Assembly: GCF_014205845.1 (NCBI RefSeq)
Contig: NZ_JACHCR010000006.1
Location: 124,001 to 188,000 of the forward strand
DNA length: 64,000 bases
Reading direction: 5' to 3'
From: Mucilaginibacter cryoferens
Lineage (GTDB): Bacteria; Bacteroidota; Bacteroidia; Sphingobacteriales; Sphingobacteriaceae
Under the pieces are notes generated by a model. The model searched no databases. It had not been told where the DNA came from and saw nothing but the letters and a program-made list of their open reading frames with translations. Below, piece by piece: positions 9,088 to 17,715 of the stretch (positions are counted from its first letter, which is position 1; each line of letters starts with the position of its first letter). The position numbers were made by a program, and so were the translations under genes.

Positions 9088-10245
9088 ATGGGAAAAGGAA
9101 AAGTTGCGATTATTGGTTTGCTGATACCCTTGTTTGCCTGTAGTCAGGATAAAATGCCGGATATGAAAAGCCCGGCAGGGTTTGATATTGTTTGGGAGCA
9201 ATCGTCGCTAAAGCAAGTATCGATAGGTGGTGGAAATTATGCGCGGATAATACAGTTGCATAATGGCAAACTAATGTGTGTATATGAAAGTGATGAAGGG
9301 ATTGAAAGCATCATAAGTACAGATTTGGGTAAAACCTGGCTTACGCCGGTAAAAATAGCATCGTCTGTTACGGGCGTTAATATGGCCGTTCCGGATATAT
9401 TAGAGTTACAAGATAATTCGTTACTGGCATCTTATAATCCCCGGCCATATAAGGTAAATGGAGTTGTAGACACCTCCAGGCATTTCGCTATCATCACCAA
9501 AAAAAGTTACGACGAGGGTAAAACCTGGACCGACGAACGGCTGATATACCAGGCAAGCTACCGTTTTGAAGATGGCTGCTGGGAGCCTTCGCAAGTGCAG
9601 CTGCCCTCTGGTGAGGTGCAGTTATATTTTTCTGATGAAGGGGTGTATACACAATCAAACGAGCAAAATATCTCCATGTTCCGGTCATTAGATGGTGGTT
9701 TAACCTGGTCTAAGAAACCCCAAATTGTATCCTTTACACCCGGTCACCGTGATGGGATGCCGGTACCAATTTTATTAGAAGGCAAAAACGAGGTGTTGTT
9801 TTCGATAGAAGATAATGTGGGTGGCCAGTTTAAGCCATCTATTATCCGCAATAGCTTTGCCCAAAACTGGCAGAAAACAGTTGGTTTAACCGATGCTGAG
9901 CGTAGCTATGCGCTTACTCCCAAATTGCCCAATGAAGTTTATGCGGGTGCGCCGTTTTTGCGCCAATTACATAGCGGTCAAACGCTGCTATCGTACCAAA
10001 GTACGCAGGATCGGGCTAATAACGGCGATCTGGCCTGCATGCGCGTAGCCTTGGGTGATAACAACGGGCGGAATTTTGTGAATGTAACTACACCCTTTAC
10101 AGTGCCTTTGGATAAGCACGGCTTATGGAACTCTTTGTGCGTGCTAAGTGACGATACCATAATTGCTGTGACATCAACCAACGCCTACGGTAAAAACGCC
10201 ATATGGATGATAAAAGGACACCTTGTAAAAAAAAGATTGAATTAA
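9088..10245 (+). CDS. Sialidase-fold (Asp-box propeller) lipoprotein
   Basis: A 385-residue lipoprotein with lipobox LFAC (Cys18). Three Asp-box motifs mark a six-bladed sialidase-type propeller: STDLGKTW (77-84), SYDEGKTW (140-147) and SLDGGLTW (200-207). An acidic motif GCWEPSQ lies near residue 165. The fold is shared by GH33 sialidases, GH93 exo-arabinanases and related enzymes; I cannot see a complete GH33 arginine triad, so the activity is left open, with GH93 a reasonable alternative given the GH127- and GH43-like neighbours. It starts 6 bases after the preceding gene, so the two are co-transcribed. Confidence 0.75.
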   Translation: MGKGKVAIIGLLIPLFACSQDKMPDMKSPAGFDIVWEQSSLKQVSIGGGNYARIIQLHNGKLMCVYESDEGIESIISTDLGKTWLTPVKIASSVTGVNMAVPDILELQDNSLLASYNPRPYKVNGVVDTSRHFAIITKKSYDEGKTWTDERLIYQASYRFEDGCWEPSQVQLPSGEVQLYFSDEGVYTQSNEQNISMFRSLDGGLTWSKKPQIVSFTPGHRDGMPVPILLEGKNEVLFSIEDNVGGQFKPSIIRNSFAQNWQKTVGLTDAERSYALTPKLPNEVYAGAPFLRQLHSGQTLLSYQSTQDRANNGDLACMRVALGDNNGRNFVNVTTPFTVPLDKHGLWNSLCVLSDDTIIAVTSTNAYGKNAIWMIKGHLVKKRLN

Positions 10246-10263
10246 ACTATTAAACACTTATAC

Positions 10264-11340
10264 ATGCAAACTAAATTTAAAGTATTGGCCCTGGCTTTGG
10301 TAATGCCACTAAGCATGAGGTTAGCCGCTCAGCAAAAAGCAACGGCGCAGGTTTGGAGTCAGCAAAAGGCGAAAGCCTGGTACGCCCAAAATCAATGGTT
10401 GGTAGGTAGCGATTTTATACCCAGCAGCGCCATTAACCAACTGGAAATGTGGCAGGCCGATAGCTTCGATCCTAAAACTATTGATAGGGAATTGGGGTAC
10501 GCCCAGGGTATTGGGATGAATGTGATGCGGGTATTTTTGCATCACCTGGCCTGGCAGCAAGACCCGGAGGGATTTAAGAAACGTATGGATCAATACCTGG
10601 CCATATCCAGTAAACACGGTATTAAAACCATGTTTGTGTTTTTTGACGATTGCTGGAACAAGGCACCTAAAGCGGGCAAACAGCCCGAACCAAAACCGGG
10701 TATCCACAACTCGGGTTGGATGCAAGACCCCGGGCAGCCGGCATCTGAAGAGATGGCCAATTCGCCGGTGTTAGAAAAGTATGTTAAAGATGTGTTAACC
10801 CGTTTTGCAGCCGATAAACGTATATTACTCTGGGATTTATATAACGAACCAGGCAACTCGGGCAAAGAAAATAAGAGCTTGCCATTGCTTAAAAACGTAT
10901 TTAAATGGAGCAGGCAGGTAAATCCAAGCCAGCCGATAAGTGCCGGTTTGTGGTCATGGAACCTGGAAGATCTGAATAAATTTCAGGCTGCCAATTCTGA
11001 TATTATAACCTACCATGATTATTCTCCGGTTGGCGAGCATCTAAAAACAGTGCAGTTGCTAAAAGTTATCGGCAGGCCGCTTATTTGTACCGAGTATATG
11101 GCCCGCCCGCGCAACAGTACGTTTGCTACGGTATTGCCTATGTTGAAAAAGGAAAATGTAGGTGCCATCAACTGGGGTTTTGTATCGGGCAAAACCAATA
11201 CTATTTACGCCTGGGATGCCCCAATGCCAGATGGCAGCGAACCTAAATTATGGTTTCATGATATTTTTCACCAGGATGGTACGCCATATAAAACTGAAGA
11301 AACCGACCTCATAAAAAGTTTGACCGGAAGAGGGAAGTAG
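10264..11340 (+). CDS. GH5-like TIM-barrel glycoside hydrolase, secreted
   Basis: A 358-residue secreted protein (signal peptide to RLAAQ) consisting of a single TIM barrel of clan GH-A. The acid/base motif WDLYNEPGN places Glu195, and the nucleophile motif ICTEYMAR places Glu277, the expected spacing for GH5-type retaining enzymes. Similar Bacteroidota proteins are commonly labelled 1,4-beta-xylanase, but the subfamily and substrate are not evident. It follows the Asp-box protein after 18 bases and continues the operon. Confidence 0.8.
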   Translation: MQTKFKVLALALVMPLSMRLAAQQKATAQVWSQQKAKAWYAQNQWLVGSDFIPSSAINQLEMWQADSFDPKTIDRELGYAQGIGMNVMRVFLHHLAWQQDPEGFKKRMDQYLAISSKHGIKTMFVFFDDCWNKAPKAGKQPEPKPGIHNSGWMQDPGQPASEEMANSPVLEKYVKDVLTRFAADKRILLWDLYNEPGNSGKENKSLPLLKNVFKWSRQVNPSQPISAGLWSWNLEDLNKFQAANSDIITYHDYSPVGEHLKTVQLLKVIGRPLICTEYMARPRNSTFATVLPMLKKENVGAINWGFVSGKTNTIYAWDAPMPDGSEPKLWFHDIFHQDGTPYKTEETDLIKSLTGRGK

Positions 11341-11382
11341 AATTTTTAACACGCTGCTTAAGTGGGAATAACTGGGAAAAAA

Positions 11383-13485
11383 ATGATAAAAAACCTCAAA
11401 TATTTGATAATAAAATGCAACTTATTGATAAGTTTTATAGGTGTATTTGAGAGTTTTGCCCAAAATGTTGTACCCCCTAAAAAATTTACCACAAAACCAG
11501 GGATAGATGCCGTTATTGCCGGCCCCCGATTCACCATAACCTGGCCTGCGGGGGGCGGTAATAAAGGACGCCTGGTATTGAATCTGAAAAACGACGAGCC
11601 ATTGTTCAGCAGCATCGGGCTCGGGAAAAACGGAGTATACCAAACCATCATCCAAAACGTCGATCCGCAGTTTATCCTCACCGAGGGTAAGCGCGACCTG
11701 ATCTCCCAAAACGGGTGGAATATATTTTTTGATAAGGTGCCGCTAAAGCCGTATCAATCCTATAAAGTAGCCTTTCATAAAAAGGATATCAATGTCAACA
11801 GTTCGGGGTCAAGAACGGTTATTACCCTGGGTGGGGTAGAGGCGCCCAATTTTAAGGGCAAGCTGCAAATAACCCTTTACAATGGGCAACCATTATTTAA
11901 TGTGGCCGCGGTGGTCTCTACCCAAAAAGATTCTACTGCTATACTGTACGATGCCGGTTTGGTAGGCAAGCAGCAACTGGTAAAAAGTGTAAGCTATAGC
12001 GATGTATATGAAAACCGGCAAACAGATAATATCGCCCAACCGGATACTGCTAAAAACATCGCTGTTAAATACCGCACCATCATTGGTACAAATGATAAGG
12101 GGAGCATTGCTGTTTTTCCGGCACCACACCAGTTTTTTTACCCGTTGGATGAGGCCTTTAACCTTAAGTTTGTTTGGTATGGTGCCAACTATCGTCAACT
12201 ACTTAACGGCTATGGCCTGGGTATAAGGCAGGAAATTAATGGCGATAAACGTTATGTGCCCTGGTATAATGCCCCGCCGGGAACAAAACAGCGGTTAAAT
12301 TTCTTCTGCCTGTTAAGTACAGGTAATGCATCTACTTTATTGGGCAATGTAAAGCAGTTTACACATAACGATAGCTATAAACCGCTGCCCGGCTACAAAA
12401 CCATGGCGAGCCATTTTCATAACGAGTTTATTATGAGTGTGGTGCTTAAAGGTAAGCCGGTACCCGATAGCCCCAGCTTTGTAAAAGTTTTTAAGCGGCT
12501 GGGCATAAATATTGTTCACCTGGCCGAGTTTCATTATACCGCGTACCCTAAAGGACCGGACGAGCAGCGCCTGCTGGAGTTGAAATCCTTATTTGAACAA
12601 TGTAGCCGTTTATCCTCACCTAACTTTTTGTTGTTGCCCGGCGAAGAGCCTAACGAGTTTTTTGGCGGCCATTGGTTAGGGTTTTTCCCCAAGCCGGTTT
12701 ATTGGATAATGGCACGTAAGCCCGGTGCACCTTTCGAAACTATGGATGCTGAACATGGCAAGATCTACCACATTGGCGACAAAGCCGATATGCTGGCCCT
12801 GCTGAATGCCGAGCATGGCTTGGCCTGGACGGCACATGCCCGTACCAAAGGATCAACCGGGTATCCGGATGCTTATAAAAATGAAAGCTTTTACCTGTCT
12901 GACAGGTTTTTAGGCGCCGCCTGGAAAGCCATGCCGGCCGACCTTTCGCAACCACGGTTAGGTAAGCGCGTGCTCGATCTGATGGATGATATGAACAACT
13001 GGGGGTTTCATAAAAAAGTACTCTCAGAGGCTGATCTGTTCAGCATCGAACCGGAAAACGAGATGTATGCGCACATGAATATCAACTATCTTAAACTGGA
13101 TAAGCAACCGGAGTTTAAAGATGGCTGGCAACCGGTATTGGATGTAATTGAACAAGGCAAATTTTTTTCTACCACCGGCGAGGTATTGATAGCGGATTTT
13201 AAGGTAAACGGTCATTCATCAGGCGAAACCATTGCTTTGCCTGCAAGTGGCAGGGCTAATATCAGCTTTAAAACTAACTGGACATTCCCGCTTAATTTTG
13301 CCGAGATCATCTCTGGCGATGGCAGGCAGGTTTATCGTAAGCGTATTAATCTGGATGCTACTATGGCATTCGGCACACAAACTTTTGCAGTTAATCTCAA
13401 CCTTAAAGGCCGCAAATGGGCCCGGTTAGAAATTTGGGACGCGGCTGCCAATGGCGCTTTTACGCAAACGGTCTGGTTTAAATAG
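11383..13485 (+). CDS. Large secreted protein with PHP-like metallohydrolase signature
   Basis: A 700-residue protein that I cannot assign to a named family. A signal peptide (MIKNLKYLIIKCNLLISF...) leads into about 300 residues of beta-rich sequence. The middle carries a histidine/acidic series resembling CehA/McbA-type PHP hydrolases: HFHNEF (His344, His346), HLAEFH (His379, His384), LLPGEEPNEFFGGHW (Glu421, His430) and WTAHAR (His485). The C-terminus (about 600-700) is a beta-sandwich. A metal-dependent hydrolase, such as a phosphoesterase or a glycan-modifying esterase, is a hypothesis only. The ATG at 11383 is preferred to a GTG at 11362. It is the last gene of the hydrolase run. Confidence 0.6.
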   Translation: MIKNLKYLIIKCNLLISFIGVFESFAQNVVPPKKFTTKPGIDAVIAGPRFTITWPAGGGNKGRLVLNLKNDEPLFSSIGLGKNGVYQTIIQNVDPQFILTEGKRDLISQNGWNIFFDKVPLKPYQSYKVAFHKKDINVNSSGSRTVITLGGVEAPNFKGKLQITLYNGQPLFNVAAVVSTQKDSTAILYDAGLVGKQQLVKSVSYSDVYENRQTDNIAQPDTAKNIAVKYRTIIGTNDKGSIAVFPAPHQFFYPLDEAFNLKFVWYGANYRQLLNGYGLGIRQEINGDKRYVPWYNAPPGTKQRLNFFCLLSTGNASTLLGNVKQFTHNDSYKPLPGYKTMASHFHNEFIMSVVLKGKPVPDSPSFVKVFKRLGINIVHLAEFHYTAYPKGPDEQRLLELKSLFEQCSRLSSPNFLLLPGEEPNEFFGGHWLGFFPKPVYWIMARKPGAPFETMDAEHGKIYHIGDKADMLALLNAEHGLAWTAHARTKGSTGYPDAYKNESFYLSDRFLGAAWKAMPADLSQPRLGKRVLDLMDDMNNWGFHKKVLSEADLFSIEPENEMYAHMNINYLKLDKQPEFKDGWQPVLDVIEQGKFFSTTGEVLIADFKVNGHSSGETIALPASGRANISFKTNWTFPLNFAEIISGDGRQVYRKRINLDATMAFGTQTFAVNLNLKGRKWARLEIWDAAANGAFTQTVWFK

Positions 13486-13535
13486 CGGCGATAATTACCC
13501 TAACTAAAAAAATATTTATCTTTTAAATGTTGATA

Positions 13536-13570
13536 CCTACAAGTTAAGCCAAATCAGCTTAACTTGTAGG
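13536..13570. promoter_or_regulatory. 14-bp perfect inverted repeat before nagA
   Basis: CCTACAAGTTAAGC (13536-13549) and its exact reverse complement (13557-13570) flank a 7-base loop. There is no T-tract on either side, so this is either an unusual terminator for the upstream gene or an operator / 5' leader hairpin for nagA, whose ATG is 12 bases away. Confidence 0.5.
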
Positions 13571-13582
13571 CCTATCAGCAAA

Positions 13583-14782
13583 ATGAGCAAACAAATAAAG
13601 ATCATCAATGGCCGCATTATAACTCCCGGGGGGATAATTACCGGCGGTTCGCTACTTATCAGCAATAAAAAAATAGCGGCAATAAGCGGGCGCGATATAG
13701 ATGCGGCCGAAGCTGTAATTATTGATGCAGGAGGCCAATATGTTTCACCGGGTTTTATAGATATTCATGTACACGGTGGTGGCGGCCACGATTTTATGGA
13801 TGGGAGTGAGGACGCGTTTTTAGAAATTGCCCGTACCCATGCCCGTTACGGTACCACGGCCATGGTACCCACCACCCTCACGGCCGAAAAAGCCGACCTG
13901 CTAAAAACGCTTGATCTTTACACCGTTGCCGATGCTAAAAATACCGGGGGTGCTCAATTTTTGGGTATGCACCTGGAAGGACCATACTTCGCCATGAATC
14001 AGCGGGGTGCGCAAGATCCGCGCTACATCCGTAACCCCGATGAGGACGAGTATAAGGAGATCATAGCCTATTCCAAAGTTATCAAGCGTTGGAGCGCCGC
14101 GCCGGAGTTACCCGGCGCCATTAAATTTGCCAGGTGTTTGCAGGCTAACGGTATTTTACCCGCCCTGGCCCATACCGATGCCATTTATGAAGAAGTTGTG
14201 GAGGCATTTGCAAACGGCTACACCCTGGCAACACATTTGTATTCGGGCATGTCGGGCGTGAGCAGGCGTAATGCATACCGTTACGCGGGTGTTATCGAAG
14301 CTGCGTTTTTGATAGATGGCATGGATGTGGAAGTAATTGCCGATGGCATTCACCTGCCAGCGCCGCTGTTAAAACTGGTTTATAAAATAAAAGGGCCCGA
14401 TAGGATAGCCTTAATTACCGATGCCATGCGGGCGGCGGGTATGCCCGAGGGCGAAAGCGTACTGGGCAATAAAGATACCGGCCTTAAAGTGATAGTAGAA
14501 GATGGGGTGGCCAAACTGCCAGACCGCTCTTCATTTGCCGGTAGCGTGGCCACCTGCGACAGGCTGGTGCGTACGATGATCAATATGGCTGACGTACCAC
14601 TTACCGAAGCTGTAAATATGATGACCAAAAACCCGGCAACCATTATGGGGGTAGCTGATTGTAAAGGAACGTTATCTGTTGGAAAAGATGCCGATGTGGT
14701 GATATTTGACAACCAGGTAAACATCCGGGCAACTATTGTAAATGGTACGTTGGTTTATGAAGCAAACAAAGTGTTAAGTTAA
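13583..14782 (+). CDS. nagA: N-acetylglucosamine-6-phosphate deacetylase
   Basis: A 399-residue cytoplasmic amidohydrolase that converts GlcNAc-6-phosphate to glucosamine-6-phosphate and acetate. The TIM-barrel motifs are complete: HVH at 62-64 (FIDIHVHGGGGHDFMDG), metal ligand Glu132 in HLEGPYF, His197 in LAHTDA, His218 in THLYSGM and catalytic Asp280 in LITDAMRAAG. Length is normal for the family. It is directly followed by a nagB-like gene two bases downstream, the expected next step in the pathway. No kinase producing GlcNAc-6-phosphate is seen in the window. Confidence 0.95.
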   Translation: MSKQIKIINGRIITPGGIITGGSLLISNKKIAAISGRDIDAAEAVIIDAGGQYVSPGFIDIHVHGGGGHDFMDGSEDAFLEIARTHARYGTTAMVPTTLTAEKADLLKTLDLYTVADAKNTGGAQFLGMHLEGPYFAMNQRGAQDPRYIRNPDEDEYKEIIAYSKVIKRWSAAPELPGAIKFARCLQANGILPALAHTDAIYEEVVEAFANGYTLATHLYSGMSGVSRRNAYRYAGVIEAAFLIDGMDVEVIADGIHLPAPLLKLVYKIKGPDRIALITDAMRAAGMPEGESVLGNKDTGLKVIVEDGVAKLPDRSSFAGSVATCDRLVRTMINMADVPLTEAVNMMTKNPATIMGVADCKGTLSVGKDADVVIFDNQVNIRATIVNGTLVYEANKVLS

Positions 14783-14784
14783 AA

Positions 14785-15540
14785 ATGAGAGAATTTATAG
14801 TAGATAAGCTAAAAGTTGAAGTTTTGGGTAGCCGGCATTTAATGGGGCTGGCGGCGGCTATGGCTGTTGCTCAAAAAATAAACCAATTGCTAAGTGCAAA
14901 GGCCTTTGTTAACATCATTTTTGCTGCGGCGCCATCGCAAATTGAATTTTTAGAGGCCTTGCTTAAACAAGATGTAGATTGGACCCGTGTAAATGCTTTT
15001 CACATGGATGAATACCTGGGGCTTGACGTAGATGCGCCGCAGGGGTTCGGTAATTTTTTGAGGGCGCATTTGTTTCACCATGCTACATTTAACAGCGTAA
15101 ATTACTTAAATGGCAACGCCGCCGATGCGGAGGACGAGTGCCTGCGTTATGCTGGTTTGCTAAACCAATACCCAACAGATATAGTTTGTATGGGCATTGG
15201 CGAAAACACCCACCTGGCATTTAATGATCCGCACGTAGCCAATTTTAGTGATGCTGTACTGGTTAAGATTGTAGACCTGGATAATGCCTGCCGTATACAG
15301 CAGGTAAATGATGGCTGCTTTGCCCGCATAGAAGATGTGCCTACGCATGCCCTCACTTTAACCATCCCCGCTTTGGTAAACGCGCCTTACGTGTTTGTGA
15401 TTGTTCCGGGCGAAAATAAGGCAGAGGCTGTTAAGTTTACCTTAAATGCCGGCATTAGCGAAAAGTACCCCTCAACTATATTAAGGAGACATCCTAATGC
15501 AGTATTGTTTGCTGATGATAAAAGTGGTGGTGAGGTTTAG
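14785..15540 (+). CDS. nagB: NagB-like glucosamine-6-phosphate deaminase/isomerase, variant active site
   Basis: A 251-residue NagB/6-phosphogluconolactonase-fold protein, likely cytoplasmic. Glucosamine-6-phosphate deaminase makes fructose-6-phosphate and ammonia, which fits the nagA neighbour. FHMDEYLGL (Asp75) matches the first catalytic Asp. The second catalytic segment is altered: GIGENTHLAFNDP has Asn141 and Asp148 where E. coli NagB has Asp141 and Glu148, while His143 is kept. The allosteric C-terminus of E. coli NagB is missing. A changed mechanism or another hexosamine-phosphate substrate is possible, so the symbol is provisional. It starts two bases after nagA, so the two are translationally linked. 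Confidence 0.82.
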   Translation: MREFIVDKLKVEVLGSRHLMGLAAAMAVAQKINQLLSAKAFVNIIFAAAPSQIEFLEALLKQDVDWTRVNAFHMDEYLGLDVDAPQGFGNFLRAHLFHHATFNSVNYLNGNAADAEDECLRYAGLLNQYPTDIVCMGIGENTHLAFNDPHVANFSDAVLVKIVDLDNACRIQQVNDGCFARIEDVPTHALTLTIPALVNAPYVFVIVPGENKAEAVKFTLNAGISEKYPSTILRRHPNAVLFADDKSGGEV

Positions 15541-15591
15541 GCATGAGGTACTAAATTCTGAGGGGAATGGCGCATATGCATGTCGGCGACG

Positions 15592-15733
15592 ACTCACCCC
15601 TGACGAGGCTTCGCCCGTCTTCCCCTCTCTCCAACTTCGTTGCATAGAGGGGCAAAAAAAAGAAAAAGGGGCTTACCCTCTATGCGACGAAGTTGGAGAG
15701 AGGGTCGCCGCGCGTAGCGCCGGCGGGGTGAGT
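15592..15733. repeat. Palindromic intergenic repeat, family A, copy 1 (142 bp)
   Basis: The element begins with ACTCACCCC and ends with its complement GGGGTGAGT, and carries a nested pair of long arms (CTCTCCAACTTCGT at about 15625-15640 and its complement at about 15687-15700). A second copy of the same length and layout lies at 34642-34783, and similarity continues about 45 bases past the right end. It fills most of the 295-base gap between nagB and the GH20 gene; no gene is seen there. Confidence 0.85.
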
Positions 15734-15835
15734 ATTCGCCAGTATACAGAGCTAACTATAAGTCCTCGTTAAACACGTCATACTTGAGAAACATAAGATA
15801 AAGATGATATTGCACTACTCCTAAAAACATTACCA

Positions 15836-17374
15836 ATGAAAAAGCTTCTATCCGTTTTACTATTGTTCACAGGCTTAAACACTGCCATCGCGCAGCAAAC
15901 AAACACACCGTTTGCCGTACGGGGCTTTCACCTCGATCTGCGTATACAGGTAATGACCATGCCGGCGCTCAAAGCATTCGCCCTTAAGCTAAAACAGAAC
16001 GGTATGAATACGCTGGTAATGGAGTGGGAGGGTACATATCCTTTTGAGAAACATCCATTAATTGCTAACCGTTATGCTTACAGCAAGCTGCAAATAAAAA
16101 GCTTTATTAAGTATTGCGATAGTTTAGGGATAGATGTAATACCACTACAGCAAAGCTTTGGGCATGTGGAGTACATTCTGCGGCACCAGCGATATAAAAA
16201 CCTGCGCGAAGATCAGAAAGATGTATCGCAGGTTTGTCCCTTAGAAACTGATGGGGATAGGGCCTTGTTTACCGATCTGTATACCGAACTGGCTGCTACC
16301 CATACCTCCAAATATATCCACATAGGCGGCGACGAAACTTATTTGTTGGGCCACGATGCCCGGTGCAAGGCAAAGGCCCAACAGGAAGGCAAATCTAAAT
16401 TGTATACCGATTATATTAAAATGCTGTGCGATATTGTGATTAAGCTGGGTAAGCGCCCGGTACTTTGGGCAGATATTGCTTTAAAATACCCCGAGGCTAT
16501 TAAATCGTTACCCAAAGAAACTGTTTTTGTTGATTGGAATTACGGCTGGGATCTGAGCTATTTTGGCAATCATCAAAAACTAATGGAAAGCGGCTTTGAG
16601 GTTTGGGGTTCGCCTGCGCTGCGCTCCAGTCCGGATAATTATAACCTTACCCAATGGGAAAAGCATTTTAAAAACATCCGCGATTTTATCCCGGCAGCTG
16701 CCAAATTAGGCTACAAAGGAATGATCATGACCTCGTGGTCAACCTCGGGGCAATATTCGTCCGTATATGAATCCGAAGCCGATGTTGCAGAGTTATATGC
16801 CATCAGGCACGTATACCCCTTATCGGGGTTCAATATTTTAACGGCGGCTTATTTCGAGGCTCTTAAAATAAACCAGCCTTTAAATATCACCGCGTTTGTT
16901 TACAAATACGGGCACGATAGATTTAGCCTTGATAAAACAGGGGCAACAACATTTTGGGAGGCGCTTAAAGCAGCCCCATACGATGTTCAGCAGGGAGAGG
17001 TAAAATCGCCGTTGCCCATGTCTGTTGCGCAGCTGTTAGATAGCTGCATTATTGCCCGTAGAAAATTGTACGCGCTAAAACCCGTAAAAAACTTGCCAGA
17101 GTTTGAGCATTTTAAGCTGATGGCCGATATCAGGGTGTATTACCTTACTTATCAGCAGATAGAAAAAGAAGTGAATGATTCCTCGTTTAACGCCGCGCAA
17201 AAGCCTGCCGTTATTGGTCGTTTAAAACAATTATTAACCGAATCAAAAAAACTCGATAATAGGTTTACTCAACTCAATAGTGATTTTTTAAATCCTTCGG
17301 CAATAGCAGCCGAAAACGAGTTAAGGAACATCAAAGTAACAGGTTTATTCAATCGGCTATCGGGTAATAAATAG
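15836..17374 (+). CDS. GH20 beta-N-acetylhexosaminidase-like enzyme, secreted
   Basis: A 512-residue secreted protein (signal peptide to AIAQ). After a short N-terminal stretch the GH20 TIM barrel starts near residue 30 (VRGFHLDLR). The hallmark Asp-Glu pair is present in YIHIGGDETYLLG (Asp166-Glu167): the Glu is the acid/base, and the Asp positions the substrate N-acetyl group. The C-terminal 130 residues are helical. It should release terminal beta-linked GlcNAc or GalNAc, fitting the nagA and nagB-like genes just upstream. The usual GH20 N-terminal domain (GH20b) is absent, so the protein is a compact variant. Confidence 0.87.
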   Translation: MKKLLSVLLLFTGLNTAIAQQTNTPFAVRGFHLDLRIQVMTMPALKAFALKLKQNGMNTLVMEWEGTYPFEKHPLIANRYAYSKLQIKSFIKYCDSLGIDVIPLQQSFGHVEYILRHQRYKNLREDQKDVSQVCPLETDGDRALFTDLYTELAATHTSKYIHIGGDETYLLGHDARCKAKAQQEGKSKLYTDYIKMLCDIVIKLGKRPVLWADIALKYPEAIKSLPKETVFVDWNYGWDLSYFGNHQKLMESGFEVWGSPALRSSPDNYNLTQWEKHFKNIRDFIPAAAKLGYKGMIMTSWSTSGQYSSVYESEADVAELYAIRHVYPLSGFNILTAAYFEALKINQPLNITAFVYKYGHDRFSLDKTGATTFWEALKAAPYDVQQGEVKSPLPMSVAQLLDSCIIARRKLYALKPVKNLPEFEHFKLMADIRVYYLTYQQIEKEVNDSSFNAAQKPAVIGRLKQLLTESKKLDNRFTQLNSDFLNPSAIAAENELRNIKVTGLFNRLSGNK

Positions 17375-17438
17375 TTAAGGCTAACCTCGCGGGAGTTTAC
17401 AGGCTCCACCTTTAAGAAAGCGGTGGGAATGTGCGATT

Positions 17439-17542
17439 CCCCTCTCGAGAGGGGCGGAGGGGTGTGTTTCTGCACGTGCAATAAAGCGCGGAAAAAGACA
17501 CCCCTGCTACCGCTCTCCCCATCCCGCCCCTCTCGAGAGGGG
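17439..17542. repeat. Inverted repeat element with two copies of a 16-bp palindrome
   Basis: The perfect palindrome CCCCTCTCGAGAGGGG occurs at 17439-17454 and 17527-17542. The flanking GGGGTGT and ACACCCC stretches are complementary, making a larger imperfect hairpin. It occupies the 341-base gap between the GH20 gene and the dioxygenase gene; no coding sequence is seen in the gap. Confidence 0.75.
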
Positions 17543-17715
17543 AAAAATAGCGGAGACGCCTAATTGTATCTCGGGCATTAGGTATTGCGAGCCTGCATAA
17601 CGGTCATTATTATCTCTTATCGGCACAAATCGTTAGTTAGTCGATACAATTGCGGCTTATTAAGTGAGGCGGTATACTTTTAAATAACAATCACAACAAA
17701 AGTATTAACCGAATC

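Noticed and set aside
15497..15772. 91-residue reading frame overlapping nagB-like end
   Set aside because: Most of it is the family A repeat translated; no independent evidence.
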